Source of the DNA: Crocodylus rhombifer
Lineage: Eukaryota > Chordata > Crocodylia > Crocodylidae
Assembly: GCA_038503035.1 (NCBI GenBank)
Contig: JAVSML010000983.1
Span: forward strand, 49,660 to 113,659
DNA: 64,000 nt
Direction: 5' to 3'
Shown piece by piece: positions 17,465 through 28,784 of this stretch; the stretch's first letter is position 1; every line of letters starts with the position of its first letter. The position numbers and the translations under genes were made by a program. Under the pieces are notes generated by a model. It saw only the letters and a program-made list of their open reading frames with translations. It was not told where the DNA came from and ran no database searches.

Positions 17465-18864
17465 TGTCCCAGGGGACAGTGGGGAAAAGAACCCCAAACA
17501 ATGAACGGGGACTCCCAGAGGCAGGGAGCATGCATCAAAAGAGGAAAAGATACAAAAATAACTCAAAGAAATTACTTACTGGCAGCAGGACCTGTGGTGC
17601 ATCTGGAGCAAGAAAGGAAATCCGTGAGAGTCATAAGCCGTTCCTTTCTCCAGCTGAAACCGGCCAGTGATGTCATCGGCAATCACCGGCTGGCGGAGAT
17701 AAGAAGGACCGCTGAGGAAGATGGCAGGAAATGTGGAGCAGGGTCAGGGAAGACTCTGATGCCAGATGCTTTCCAGGATACCCCAAGGGAGAGAGAGCCA
17801 GCAGGGGCTCTCTATGCCAGTTGGGAACAGTGTGGTAAGGAGACGGGAGCCAGAAAAGGCTCTCTGCACTGACAGAGACTGGATCAGTGGAGGGACAGGA
17901 GAGTCAGAGGAGGCTCTCTACTCCAACAGAGACAGGAGCATTGGGGAAATGCGGGAGACAAAGAAGGCTCCCCCTCTGGGCGGAAACAGAAGGGAGCAGC
18001 AAAGGGAGGTGTGGAGCAGAATGGCCAGAGGCTGAGTGTCAGCCTATACCATAATAAATAGCCAGGTGTGTGGGGAGGATGCTGGAAGCTAGACATCTCC
18101 AACAGTGGAGAAGGACAGCAACAGCACTTACCATGAAGTGCGGAGTGAGAAGCGAAACGACCCGGGGTGAAGCACCACGGTCGACGCTGACCATATGATG
18201 GGCCAAACCCCAGTGGGATCATAGGGAGTGAAGGTTGCTCTGTTGCCTTAGCAGAAGGGCAGGGAAAAGGACCGGACAGGTCCTTCCACACTTAGTTTGT
18301 GTTGAGTTTTCCTTTTTTGTTTCCCCCTTTTGGAAGGGCTGAGAGGTAGGACAAGGTGTTGCAGGTAGGATAGCGCTGTATCGTATTTTCTTTGGTCCTC
18401 CATCTTTCATTTGACTGCAAGGTAAATTTAGAGTCCCAGGCAGGGACTTCTGGGAGAAAGGAGGGAGTGATTCTCCAAAGCCCTACTACTGCCTGAGTTA
18501 ATTATCTCGGGAGGCAGGACCTAGAACGTGATAGGGCTACGAAGACCATCGAGTTCCAGGGAGACAACATCAGGAGTACGGTCGAGAAGATCTGGTGACC
18601 TGCCGGAGGTTGGTGTGAGGTTTGGGGTCTAGGAGAGGTGGAGCCCCACAGACAACCTCCAGATGGACTCCCCACTGCAGCAGAGCCCTGTGTGGTTGGC
18701 CACCCACTGGTATAACACTCAAAGTCGTGGCAGAAGAAATTGAGGGAGGCCACCCAGGTGATTAAATGGCTGCCCACTGGCCTGCAGGAGACCAGAGGAC
18801 TCCCTCTACTGGCCGCCTGGGCCAAGGCCGCACACGACCAAATGTTCGAAGCCCAGCGGGTACA
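17465..18864. mobile_element. 1.4-kb LTR-like insertion with 5-bp target duplication
   Basis: The insertion begins TGTCCCAGGG and ends GCGGGTACA and is flanked by CTCCC at 17460-17464 and 18865-18869. The sister sequence at about 7570-7580 shows the unoccupied site (CTAG, 5 bp, TTCCAGCAT), confirming both ends. TG/CA ends and a 5-bp duplication indicate a retroviral-type LTR or a non-autonomous LTR element. It contains a 54-bp tandem repeat (17790-17990) and an AATAAA at 18053. No second terminal repeat or recognisable protein was found inside. Confidence 0.75.
17770..17995. repeat. Tandem repeat, about four copies of a 52-54 bp unit
   Basis: The motif GGCTCTCT (GGCTCCCC in the last copy) recurs at 17806, 17858, 17912 and 17966, each preceded by a GGAGNCAGA-like segment and followed by CAGAGACNGG-like text. 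Position within an LTR-like element suggests duplicated U3 sequence. Confidence 0.75.
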
Positions 18865-19205
18865 CTCCCTTCCAGCATTTATGATATCTCATCCCCATTG
18901 GTTGTGGAACAGGACAGGAAGTCTGCTACCACCTTCTTCTTTCCAGCTCAGAATTCAACTGAAAAATGAAAAATTGTAATGTGAGGGCCCATCATAGTAT
19001 TTGAGAGTTATCCGTCTCGCAGTTTATAACCGTCTTAAGGGGGCATAGTCCATAATCAACACAAATTTTCAACCTAGTAAATAATATCTAAACAGTGTCT
19101 GTGGTATCAGCTGGCCTTTTGCAAGCAGCTTATGGACTTGACTTTGCTTGCATGATGGTTCTTTCATTTTTTATCACTGTGAAGAGTTTTTCTAACACAA
19201 CATAG

Positions 19206-20106
19206 TGTTGGAGCAAAATTTTAAGTATAGGTGCTGCCAATGCATGAACTCAGTTTGATTGAGAGTGGAAAATTCCATGCAGGGCCTGAGTTACCCCTTC
19301 TATGACCTCAGGAGCTGTCAATCAGCCCTGACCCACTTTCAGCTCTGAACAGACTCAGTTGCTATGCAGATCTTAGTGCAGAGCATGCCCAGTGTATGAC
19401 TGGAATGAGGTAATACCTCTAGAAATTTCTCTTAGCCAAGCAGCCTGATTGGCTATAGGGCTGCTATAAAAGGTCTGAGGGCCCCTCCCTCTGGGGGGAG
19501 AAGATCGCGTCACTGCAGACAGAGGCTGGTGTTTCTAGGGACTGTCTGGCAGTCAGGCTCTTGGGCCTACTGGTCTCCTTCCCCAGATTGGCACTCTGTG
19601 CTGGTTAGAGCGATTGCGGTTTTGATCTCCTGGTTCCTGATTCAATTTGACTGATTGCTGACTACGATTTTGGACCATCCCACTACGATTTCACCTCAAC
19701 ATTCTGGCATCCTGACCTCGGCATTATTCTACGACTACTCGATCGTCCACCAATACTGGACTGGCGTCACGTCTCGTTTTCATCATTCACCGTGTTACAG
19801 TTAGTTTGTTGTTTGTGTTATCCACTCAATGAGCTGTTGACCAGCCCTGGGACTAGGTCTTTGACTGAACCTCGTGGGCCAACAGACCCCTTTGTTGTTC
19901 TTGTTGTTGTTGTTGTAAACTGTAACTGAAGACATCGTTCTCCTACACACCTAAGTGTAAGTCAAATAAATTACCAACTTGTTTAAGAAACCGCTACGCT
20001 TCCTGTGCCTCAGTTCTCCATAGCCAATAGAACCCGGCCTGTTATCGTGTCTAATTGCCACCCCGGCCCACCGTGACTCTGGGGTTTGGTTCCCCACCCC
20101 GGGACA
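19206..20106 (+). mobile_element. Solo ERV-type LTR with perfect 5-bp target duplication
   Basis: The 901-bp block starts TGTTGGAGC and ends CCCCGGGACA, flanked by CATAG at 19201-19205 and 20107-20111. Inside are a CCAAT complement ATTGG (19448), a TATA box TATAAAAG (19465-19472) and AATAAA at 19965-19970, in plus-strand U3-R-U5 order. A TTGTTG microsatellite sits near 19895-19915. No internal retroviral sequence adjoins either end, so it is a solo LTR left by recombination. Confidence 0.85.
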
Positions 20107-20111
20107 CATAG

Positions 20112-20660
20112 AATAGTTTTGTTAGCAGCTCAAATTAACTAAACTTGGCATCAACCAGTTGAATCAGAGGGATGAAGTGATTGGCTATGTTATAAGGGAG
20201 ATCAATGGACAATGCCAAATGTAAGACCCTGTAAAAAGGCCAAATTAAGAAGTGTGCTTGTGATGGGTCTGTTGAACAAAGAACTATGCTGACAGGATAA
20301 AATATGGACAATATGCTGACTGCAGAGAGACTGATCTGAAAGCAAGGAGTCATCAGAGGAGTGAAGTTAAATAAAACCATAAAAGGGGGCAGCAAGAAAA
20401 TTAAGTGTTGTGTCGTCACTATAAACCCAGCCTTCCACACCTGTCTGGACCATCCCAGCCAATGATACATCTTTTGCTTTTCAGAACTCAGTGGCAGCCT
20501 TTTCTGTTGAGCAAAGTAACATCTGGAATTCGGTAAGAACATTGCACTAAGTGTTTTTCTCTTTCTGAATATAGAAACTTCTAAGATAATAGTAGTGCTA
20601 ATAAAGAGATTTTGATTGTAGAACACCGAGTTGTCTGTGTTCATATTTCACGTTCCATTT
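20112..20660 (+). mobile_element. LTR-like unit with TATA and polyadenylation signal
   Basis: A TATA-like CATAAAAGGGGG occurs at 20378-20389 and AATAAA at 20600-20605, followed by a TTGTCTGTGTTCATATTTCA segment typical of an LTR end. The ends and any target duplication are not resolved. It lies directly after the solo LTR at 19206-20106. Confidence 0.4.
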
Positions 20661-20689
20661 AAGGGTTAATTGTGCTTTAATAATCCCTA

Positions 20690-21200
20690 AACACTATCTG
20701 GTGAACAGTGGTGCTAACAAGAGCTTAGGCTGGCCCTTAATTAAAAAGGGACACTCCTATGTGCAGCTAGGGAGCCACCTGATAGGAAGAAAGTAGGGGC
20801 TTAGAGCAATATAAACACAGGCCTGAGCCAGAGCAGGCAATCTGGCCCCAGAAGAAGTAGGGAGAGACGCTTCTGAGTAGGATGGCTGCAGAAAGGGACT
20901 GGCCTGCACACAGGCTATTACCAAGGATGCAGATACAGAACTTGCCTGTGAGGAAGCTAGCGACTCAGCAAGGGAGAGGCATTTTTTTTCCTTACACAGC
21001 CCTTTAGTTTGTATTTATGTTACGATTAAGACTATAAGGATTGTGTAGTAGCAGGAGGGGAGGACAGGAGGCAACACAGGGATGCCTGAGAGATGCTCCA
21101 GATTACAACAAGGCGTGGCAGGAAAGGAAGAAAGGGGGTACGCGGGGCAACTGAGTGGGGCAGCTGCCACATGTCCAGCAAAGGGCGTCACAGCCACCCC
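20690..21200. repeat. Unclassified repeat-like block
   Basis: A purine-rich block resembles in places the LTR-like segment at 32.2 kb (for example GGGACACTCCT against AAGACACTCCT, and a nearby ATATAA box). Ends were not resolved. Confidence 0.3.
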
Positions 21201-22516
21201 TAGGGCCCAATCCTGTTACAATGTGTCTTCAACCCCATCAGTGGTCTTGTTGTGATCTTTACATCTACTTGCTATGCACGTGTTTCTGTCCTGGAAATAC
21301 AGAATTTTCAAGATTTCAGAATACTTTAAATTTTCTTCAGTTTCTTTTGCTTTCTACTTTTCTCTGCAAAGTCTTTTTTTTTTTTCATTTGTGTATCTTC
21401 CCATACTCAATCCAAGACAACAAAGGGAAGATTTGGATCTTGACTGGACCTGTTTCTAATCAGAGGATAGAGGACTATATATAGAAACTTGATGCTGGAA
21501 TATATTTTTCTGCCATCTCTGAAATATTTTGCACATTTTTGCCATAAAGTTAGCTTGCTTATGAAAGGCATCACATATGATCTTTTATTCATACTCTGCT
21601 GAAGATATTGTTGCAATTGATACTGTGAGATTTAAGTAAGTTGTTCAAAAATAAATGCGTTCCTTATATTACTCTGAAACATTTTTAGGAAAGAATGTAC
21701 CACACAATATGTTGTGACAACTGGTTAACTATTCCTGATTGCAGGGCTTTTTAAAATCTTTTGGAAGGTCTTTCATGTGCATATTAATCTGTGAATTCTG
21801 CAACAGAAATGATACCAAAAAGTACAAAGTTGCTCACTGAAATAACTACCCAAAATTTCTAACAAGCATTAAAATATTTTCCTTTATTTTACTCTATATT
21901 AAAGGGAAAGGAAAATATAGTATAGTTTCTGATTAATTTAAAAGGAGATATACATATGTGAAAAAAATCATCAAATAAACATCAAAATATATATTGGCTT
22001 TTACTTTATTTGAATTTTTAGTGCTTTCTTATTGTATAGTTATCTTTTTCCTGATATTGTTATATGTAATAAGTTATCGTAAATTACTGGATAAATCTCT
22101 TTGGCCTGTTTTATGCCAATAGTCAGTACAGCAGTCAAAAGTGTGACTGCAGTTTGTGTGAGCATACTGAGCTAACTTGAAATTATCTTAGCTTAGGTAC
22201 GGAAACCAGTGTGGCTGCAGTAGGATGGAGCCTAGCACAGGTATTTACTCAAAATATTTCTGTCGCTTGTTTGTACCAGTTAGCAACATCCTTTATATTT
22301 GGCCTTGAAGAAGAAACAGTATAGGGATATGGTAGACAAAAAGAGTCACAGGAGTCATGTAATGTGTTAATGATATAAAGGGTGATGATATATTTGAGTA
22401 TTTTCCTACACACATAAATGGATTAGTGGCCTCCCCAGAAGTGCATGATGTAAGTAAAGAGATAGATGGAGAGAATGATGGTGCTACCAATTAAACAACA
22501 AACAGAAAGAAGTTTG
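21201..22516. other. AT-rich stretch, no recognised feature
   Basis: No coding, RNA or repeat structure was recognised; short T-rich runs only. Confidence 0.5.
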
Positions 22517-22524
22517 ATGCTTAG

Positions 22525-23469
22525 TAGGGCTGTGCAAAATTTTGCTGGCTGTTTCATCTTGACACTGTTTCAATTCATTTTGAGTTCAAAACAGTGAAAT
22601 CGAAACAAAACAGAGGGCTTTGAAAGAACATCTAAATGAAATGAGGCCCATCAAAATGTTTTTAAAGTTTCAAAACATTTTAAGTTTCAAAGCAGCAGCC
22701 CAGCCAGGTGGTGGGTGGCAGGGGGGAGCCAGGGCTCCACTCCCAGTGGCTCTGCGCAGCCCCATGCGGCTCAGCTCAGCGGGGAATGCAACCCTAGCAC
22801 TCCCTGCCTCCTGTCACCAGGCTGTGCTCCCTGGGGCTGGTGGAGCTGATCAGAGCACAGTGCCAGCTCTGCCTGCCTCCTGACACCAGGCTGTGCTCCA
22901 ATCGGCTCCACCAGCCCCATGCAACTCAGGCCAGTGGCGGGAGGCTGGAAGAGCCAGGCCTGCGCTCTGCCACCAGGCTGAGTTCCACGGGGCTGGGAGC
23001 TACTGGGAAATGGGCCACCTGGCTGGGTTTCCAGCAGCTTGCAGCCCAGTGGAGGTGGGCTCAGTTCCCAGCTGCTGGAAGCCCCATGCAACTCAGCCCA
23101 GTGGAGGGTAGCAGAGTGCAGTGCTGAGGCTGCACTCCACCTCCCTCCACTGGCTCAGCTCCTGGGGAGGCGGCAGTGACTGACTCCTGCCCACACCCCC
23201 AGGAGGGCTGCGGGGCTCTGCCAAACTCCTCCCCAAGGTGTGGGCCCTGACCTGCCTGCAATCGCAGGAGGCTGCTCCTCCTCCAGTTTTGTGCTTCTGT
23301 ATTATAGCCTGGGCGAAACATCAAAGCAGTGTTGAAACTTCAAAACTGTTTTGATGAAATGAAACAGAACAATGTTTTTGAAATGAAACTAAACTCAAAA
23401 TGAAACACTGTTCTGTCGAAATGTCAAAACACAAGTCAAAGCAAAACAGTGCTGTTTCACACAGCCCTA
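22525..23469. mobile_element. hAT-type non-autonomous element, TAGGGCTGTG family, copy 1
   Basis: The terminal inverted repeats are TAGGGCTGTGCAAAAT on the left and a CACAGCCCTA end on the right. They are flanked by ATGCTTAG (22517-22524) and ATGCCTAG (23470-23477), an 8-bp duplication with one mismatch, which is characteristic of the hAT superfamily. The outer parts are AT-rich with many CAAAAC/GTTTTG runs. The interior (22690-23290) is a GC-rich array of degenerate repeats such as CAGCCCCATGC and CACCAGGCTG. It has no transposase coding and would depend on enzyme supplied elsewhere. Confidence 0.85.
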
Positions 23470-23477
23470 ATGCCTAG

Positions 23478-25216
23478 TATGAAGGAAAGTGGCAGATAAG
23501 AGTTTGTTAACTAACCAGCTCTGCTAACAATTAATTAAGAATAAAGAAAGAACATAGGACAAAGTTTGTGTTTTGGAAACAATATTGAAGGCACATATTG
23601 AAATTTTAGACTAGATCTGAGAAGATGATGGAATAATAAGTCTAGTGGGATAAAACAGAGCAAGAGAGAAGAGCTTTTTGCCAGTATGAACCAAATCTGT
23701 TGGAGTCAACCAGTAGGGGACAGATAGAATGTCCCCTTCGCTAGCCAAGTTGTAAGTATTCAGATGAAATGTTGTAAGTACTATATAGGTGCAGCCATTT
23801 ATAGAAGCAGTGACATTACCATCTAATACATAGTTGATATTTGTGAAAGTATTTTAGAATGTTTGTTTAAAGCAGGTGCATAGGAATTGGCCTCTGGATT
23901 TGGTAAAGGAATTTTAGCTGACTTATGGCCTGGAGCTCTTGTCCCCTGGATTGTCCACACATTAACACCTGAAACTAGTTATAAGCACACTTTAGGTAGC
24001 TTAAAGTTACACCTTTCCAGGGCAGTGTTATCTATGATCCACATTATCCAGCTTGTGTTCCATTAGTGTGTGGCTTCTCCACCTACTCTCCTGTTCTGTG
24101 TAGACAAAATGTCCACCCCCTGAACTCTACTGTCCAGGAAGCAGTTCTGGCACTTAGACAACTTCCTCTCTTACCCCTGGGGTGTGACCTTCCCACCACC
24201 AGGAAAGCAACCCCATGCAAAAAACCTACAAAGTATCAGTTAGTCATGTCACAGGATACAGATGGGTCCAAGAGTGAGATCTAGAGAGGTTGGAGGAGCA
24301 ACAAGGTAGGTGCCTGGATCAGGTCCCCATGAGCTAGGACTCCTTCTCAAGGTAGGGGCAGCTGCCCTAAAAGTCTCTTCCTTCACCAGCTAGTAGTCTC
24401 AGAAAGCATGACCAGCACCTCCTACACCCCAATCCCACTTTATTAAAACATAAAGCCTTCTTTAATTTACTTCTTTATTTCTTTTAATTTTTTTTTTATT
24501 TTACTTATTTTTATTTTATCCTTCAGTGACTGTCTTTCACTACCCCTCCCTTACTGATGCAGTCAATCCAATTTCAACAGGAATCCTTGTTTGGTGTCAG
24601 AGGATTCTACCCCGACACACATTCTGTCAGTCAATTTATTTCACTGTGTTTCTTGGTGCCTACATTCATGTATGAATGGAGATTTGTAAAATAATCAAAG
24701 GTCAGAGTACAGTATTAGCCTGTTATTTCACAATGAAAATTAACTGTTGTTAATATAAAAAGAGGAATAACATTCTGCTCTAATTAGCTAATCAGTGTAG
24801 AGTGCTAAATAAGTGCAAGAATTCACAATAATTGTCATAAAAACAGATTGTGCCTGAAATTCTCTTCAGATGATTGAGACAGTGGTTGCCTGAAAAATAT
24901 TTGAAGTAATGCAAAAGCTCCAGCCTTTTTAGCTAAAGTCTGGAAAGAACTAATATCCTTACATAAATGCACTGAGTATCCAGCACTGCTAACAACAGCT
25001 GAGTGGTAAACGGTTTTTCATACTGTAAAACCTTCTGAGAATTGTTGTTGTTGTCATTATATTTCCTATATAATAACTGTTGGTATTATATATTATTATT
25101 GTTATCACCGTTATCATAATCCCATTCTTCGTTCAGAGAAAACTAAGCGCTTTCAAAATTTTTCAGAAGAAACCATAGATCAACCCTAGAATAGCAAAGT
25201 CCAGTCAGTAGAGGAT
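23478..25216. other. AT-rich stretch with a T-rich tract
   Basis: No genes or repeat ends were recognised. A T-rich low-complexity tract lies at about 24455-24530. Confidence 0.5.
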
Positions 25217-25224
25217 TTGATTAG

Positions 25225-25348
25225 CAGGGATCCTGGTTTTCTCTGATTTAAAAAAAAATCCCCAATTTTCAAGTTAAAAAAGTAACCCAAAATCCACATT
25301 TTTCCATGATCAAAATGAAACACCTCTCTCTCGCTTTCTCTCCATATA

Positions 25349-25387
<39 letters not shown>

Positions 25388-25464
25388 CTGTGTGTATAGA
25401 TATATAGATATAGATTTAGATACATAGATCTATAGATATAGATATATAATGTATGCATAAATCT

Positions 25465-25503
<39 letters not shown>

Positions 25504-25622
25504 TATACATATATATATATTGGTGGCATTTCATTTTAATAATAAATAATGTGGCTTTTAGGTTACTTTTTTTAACCCCAAAATTGAGGATTTTTTTTAA
25601 TCAGAGAAAACCAGGATCCCCG
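25225..25622. mobile_element. hAT-type palindromic MITE containing TG and CA microsatellites
   Basis: A perfect 8-bp duplication TTGATTAG (25217-25224 and 25623-25630) flanks inverted ends CAGGGATCCTGG and CCAGGATCCCCG. The arms are about 110 bp long and remain highly complementary (TTTTCTCTGATT, then an A run, then AATTTT and GTTAAAAAAGTAACC). The centre holds (TG)n at about 25353-25385, a GATATA-rich spacer, and (CA)n at 25467-25500. The whole element could therefore fold as one hairpin. Confidence 0.9.
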
Positions 25623-25730
25623 TTGATTAGGATGTAGAAGATGTTCAAGATTTTCTTTTGCCTGATTCAGACCAGAGACTTAAACATGAGCCTCCTACAG
25701 CTTAGGAGAGTGCCCTAACTACCTGATTAG

Positions 25731-26073
25731 TAGGGCTGTGTGAAATTTCACCAGCCATTTAATTTTGACATTGTTTCAACTCATTTTGAGATCAAAACAG
25801 CAAAATGAAAATGAAACAAAGGGCTGCAAAACAGACAAAATGAGGCTAGACAAAACGTTTTGACCATAGCACTAGGAAAACGAACTCAGCCCAGCTGGGC
25901 TGACTCCTCATCCCCAGTGAAACGTTGAAACAGCATCGAAAAAGCCTTTCTGTTTCAATGGAATGGAACGGAACAGTTGTTTCGAATCGAAATGAATTTT
26001 GAAACAGAACGCTATTCCATTGAACCGTTGAAGCTCAAGGTAAAATGGAATGGTGCCTTTTTGCACAGCTCTA
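25731..26073. mobile_element. hAT-type non-autonomous element, TAGGGCTGTG family, copy 2 (short)
   Basis: The left end is TAGGGCTGTGTGAAATTTCA and the right end TTTGCACAGCTCTA. Flanks CTGATTAG (25723-25730) and TTGATTAC (26074-26081) match at 6 of 8 bases. At 343 bp it lacks most of the GC-rich interior of copies 1 and 3 and keeps the AT-rich arms. Confidence 0.8.
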
Positions 26074-26081
26074 TTGATTAC

Positions 26082-27049
26082 GTGATAGATGTTTTCTCAA
26101 GTTCTCCTCTTGGAATTATTCATCTATGTATAGATAATTTAATAACTATTGAATGCAGGTGAAGCCAGAGACATAAATTCTGTTATCTAGTGCCTAATTC
26201 AAAGCATGGTCTTCAACCTGGATTTTGAAACTTTAAGAAGAATGAAAAATCACTGGTTTAGAGAGACATTCTTCTCTCAATCTAACTGTTGGAGCTGTTC
26301 CATCTTGTTTAAATAATTAAATATTTAGTGGTACAGAGAGAGAGACTGACACAGTAGCCTCAAATGTAAAGGAAATAGAAAAATATGAACACTGCAGTGA
26401 GGGTTTATTTCATGTAAAATGGGTAAAATGAACCTTTGTGTAAAATGAGTCATTTTGAGTTTGAAGATCTATCCCAAAAGTCATCTTGCAAAACTACCTA
26501 AAAATGTTACTACCTTGTGCCTGTTAATGAAATCACAGTAGACAGGCATCACATATCTTTTAATGTGGGGAGGCATCAAAATATTATTTTTCCTGCCAAC
26601 CCAAAAATGATCTGCTCATCCAGCTACCTCTGAACCTATTGATTTCAGTGCAGGATGGCTTGGCTTTACATTTTAACCTGTAATGTTTAACTTGTAATAT
26701 ATCTTGCATTTAACCTATTACTGGGCTGTATTCTGCTATTCATTTTTCAGAAGATTTTTCTGATAATGTGAATAACGCTTCTAATTTTAAACAAATACAT
26801 TCTCTGGTAGAGAGGAACCGTGTGAGCCAAGTCAAAAGATATATGATTCTTTTAATTTTCATAAAAGGCACATCTTTTTCTTCTTTGCTTTTTAAACATT
26901 TTTTCTTATTGAAAAAAGTAGTAAAAAATAATTATCACTGTCTTTCCAGATTGCAATGAGATTACAACTTTGGGGGATAGTGACAGAATTTCTGAAGGTC
27001 TGACTTAGGAAAGTATTAAAGAACATTTGGTACTAAATGCATTAAAGGA
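26082..27049. other. AT-rich stretch, no recognised feature
   Basis: No coding, RNA or repeat structure was recognised. Confidence 0.5.
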
Positions 27050-27057
27050 CTCCTAAT

Positions 27058-28776
27058 TAGGGCTGTGCAAAATTTCACCAAGTGTTTTGTTTCAAAGCTG
27101 TTTTGACACATTTCGAGTTTGAAACACCGAACTCAAAATGAAACAGAAAGTATCAAAACAGCTTTGAGATGGAATGAGGGCACTTGAAACATTGCGAAAG
27201 TTTCAAAATGTTTTGAGTTTTGAAGCAGCCCAGTGGTGGGAGGCAGGGGAGAGCCAGTGCTGTGCTCTGAGTGGCTCCGCAGCCCCATGTGGGTCAGCCT
27301 GGCAGGGAGTGCAGCCATGGCTCTCCCTGCCTCCCACCACCAAGCTGCACTCCATGGGGCTCCAATCGGCTCTGCCAGCCCAATGGAGCTCAGCCCAGTG
27401 GTGAAGGTGGGCAGAGCTGATGCTGTGCTGTTTCCTGCCACTGTTCCATGGGGCTGCAAGCCCCTGGGAGCTGAGCCTGGTGGCAGGAGGTGGGCAGAGC
27501 TGGCACTGCACTCCAATCAGCTCTGTCAGCCCCACAGAGTGCACCCCAGAGGCGGGAGGTGTGGAGAGCCAGGTCTGCACTTGCTGCCAGACTGAGCCAC
27601 ATGGGGCTGCAGAGCTGCTCAGAGCGCAGCCCTGGCTCTACCCTGCCTCTCACCACTGGGCTGCTTTGAAACTTGGAATGTTTCAAAACTTTCAAAATGT
27701 TTTGTGTGCCCTCATTTCATTTCAAAGGTGTTTTGATGCTTTTTGCTTACAGCCCCGTGGAACTCAGCTCAGTGGCAGGAAGCGGAGCTCAGTGCCAGGG
27801 CTGTACTCCACCTCCCGCCACCAGGCTCAGCTCAATAGAGCTATGCTGGGTGCAGGCTGCACCCAGTGCCAGTCCCAGGTGGCAGTGGCAGCCGCCTATC
27901 ATCCAGCAGGCAGACTGGGGGCCTGCCTGCACCCCTGGGAGGGCTGAGGGAGCTCGGCCGGACTCTACCCAGGAGTGTGGACCCTTGATCTCCCTGCTGG
28001 ATCACAGGAGGCTGCTTCTGACACCTGGGGCCAGCAGCAGCACCAATCTTCCCGGTGCTGGGTGGGAACTGAGGCCAGTGCGGTCCCAGGCAGCAAGAGC
28101 AGCCTCCTGTGATCCAGCAGGCAGATCAGGGGCCCGCACCCCTGAGAGGAGTCCAGCAGAGCCCTGCAGCCCTCCTTAGGGGTGTAGGAAGGCCCCCAAT
28201 CCACCTTGCAGATGACAGGAGGCTGCCACTGCCACCTGAGGCCGGCACTGCATGCAGCCCGCACCCAGCACTGGGAAGAGTGGTGCTGCCACTGACTCCA
28301 GCTGGCAGTAACAGGCTCCTGTCATCTGGCAGGCAGATTGAGGGCCTGCTCACACCCCTGGGAGGGCTTCAGGGGTTGTGCTGGACTCTTCCCGGGGGTG
28401 TGGGTCCCTGATCTGCCTGCCAGATCACAGAAGGCTGGTCCTGCTCCCCACCTCCTGCTTGTCAACACCTTGAGGTGCAGTTTCCCAGAAACCTCTTCAC
28501 CTATTTCCTTGAAACTTGGTATGCTTCACGGCCTTAGAGGAGGCTACCATCTCTGCAAGGTTCATCTGAATCAGGCCAGAAATGACAAAGTTATAAGCAG
28601 TTTTGTGCTTCCCCATTATAGTCTATGGGCAAAACATCAAAACAGCATTGAAACAGCGAAAGAATTTTGACGAAATGAAACAGAACACTACTTCCGAAAC
28701 TAAATGAAACTCAGAATGAAACACTGTTCTGTCAAAATGGAAGTCAAAGCGGAATGTTGCTGTTTCGCATGGCCCT
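27058..28776. mobile_element. hAT-type non-autonomous element, TAGGGCTGTG family, copy 3 (long)
   Basis: The left end is TAGGGCTGTGCAAAATTTCA; the right end is decayed (TTTCGCATGGCCCT). Flanks are CTCCTAAT (27050-27057) and GTCCTAAT (28777-28784), 7 of 8 matching. The interior (27230-28450) is an expanded GC-rich repeat array sharing units with copy 1, such as GGGCTCCAATCGGCTCTGCC-like and GCTGGGTGCAGGCTGC-like text, with inverted copies near 27980-28400. The segment with GTTTTGTGCTTC and the CAAAACATCAAA arm near 28600 also matches copy 1. No transposase is encoded. Confidence 0.82.
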
Positions 28777-28784
28777 GTCCTAAT

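Larger units (their letters stand above)
17390..19096 (-). mobile_element. Second, truncated Gmr1-like copy (3' internal end), split by an insertion
   Basis: 17390-17464 and 18865-19096 together match 7500-7800 of the first copy. The match covers the polypurine tract, the AGAGCATCCTAGTTG block, GGAACAGGACAGGAAGTCTG and the RNase H end CAACACAAATTTTCAACC. The match stops at about 19096, so only the last few hundred bases of this copy remain. Sharing the LTR at 16625-17389 in the same orientation gives an LTR-internal-LTR-internal array, as produced by recombination between LTRs of tandem or allelic copies. Confidence 0.88.

Noticed and set aside
20135..20644. Open frame of 169 codons on the minus strand
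   Set aside because: It lies antisense across an LTR-like unit with a plus-strand TATA and AATAAA, and no domain is recognisable.
25186..25497. Open frame of 103 codons on the minus strand
   Set aside because: It is translated TG/CA and TA microsatellite inside a palindromic MITE.
22771..28411. Many 70-175 codon open frames in GC-rich blocks
   Set aside because: They coincide with the GC-rich cores of hAT-type elements, overlap on both strands and repeat degenerate peptides; they are compositional.
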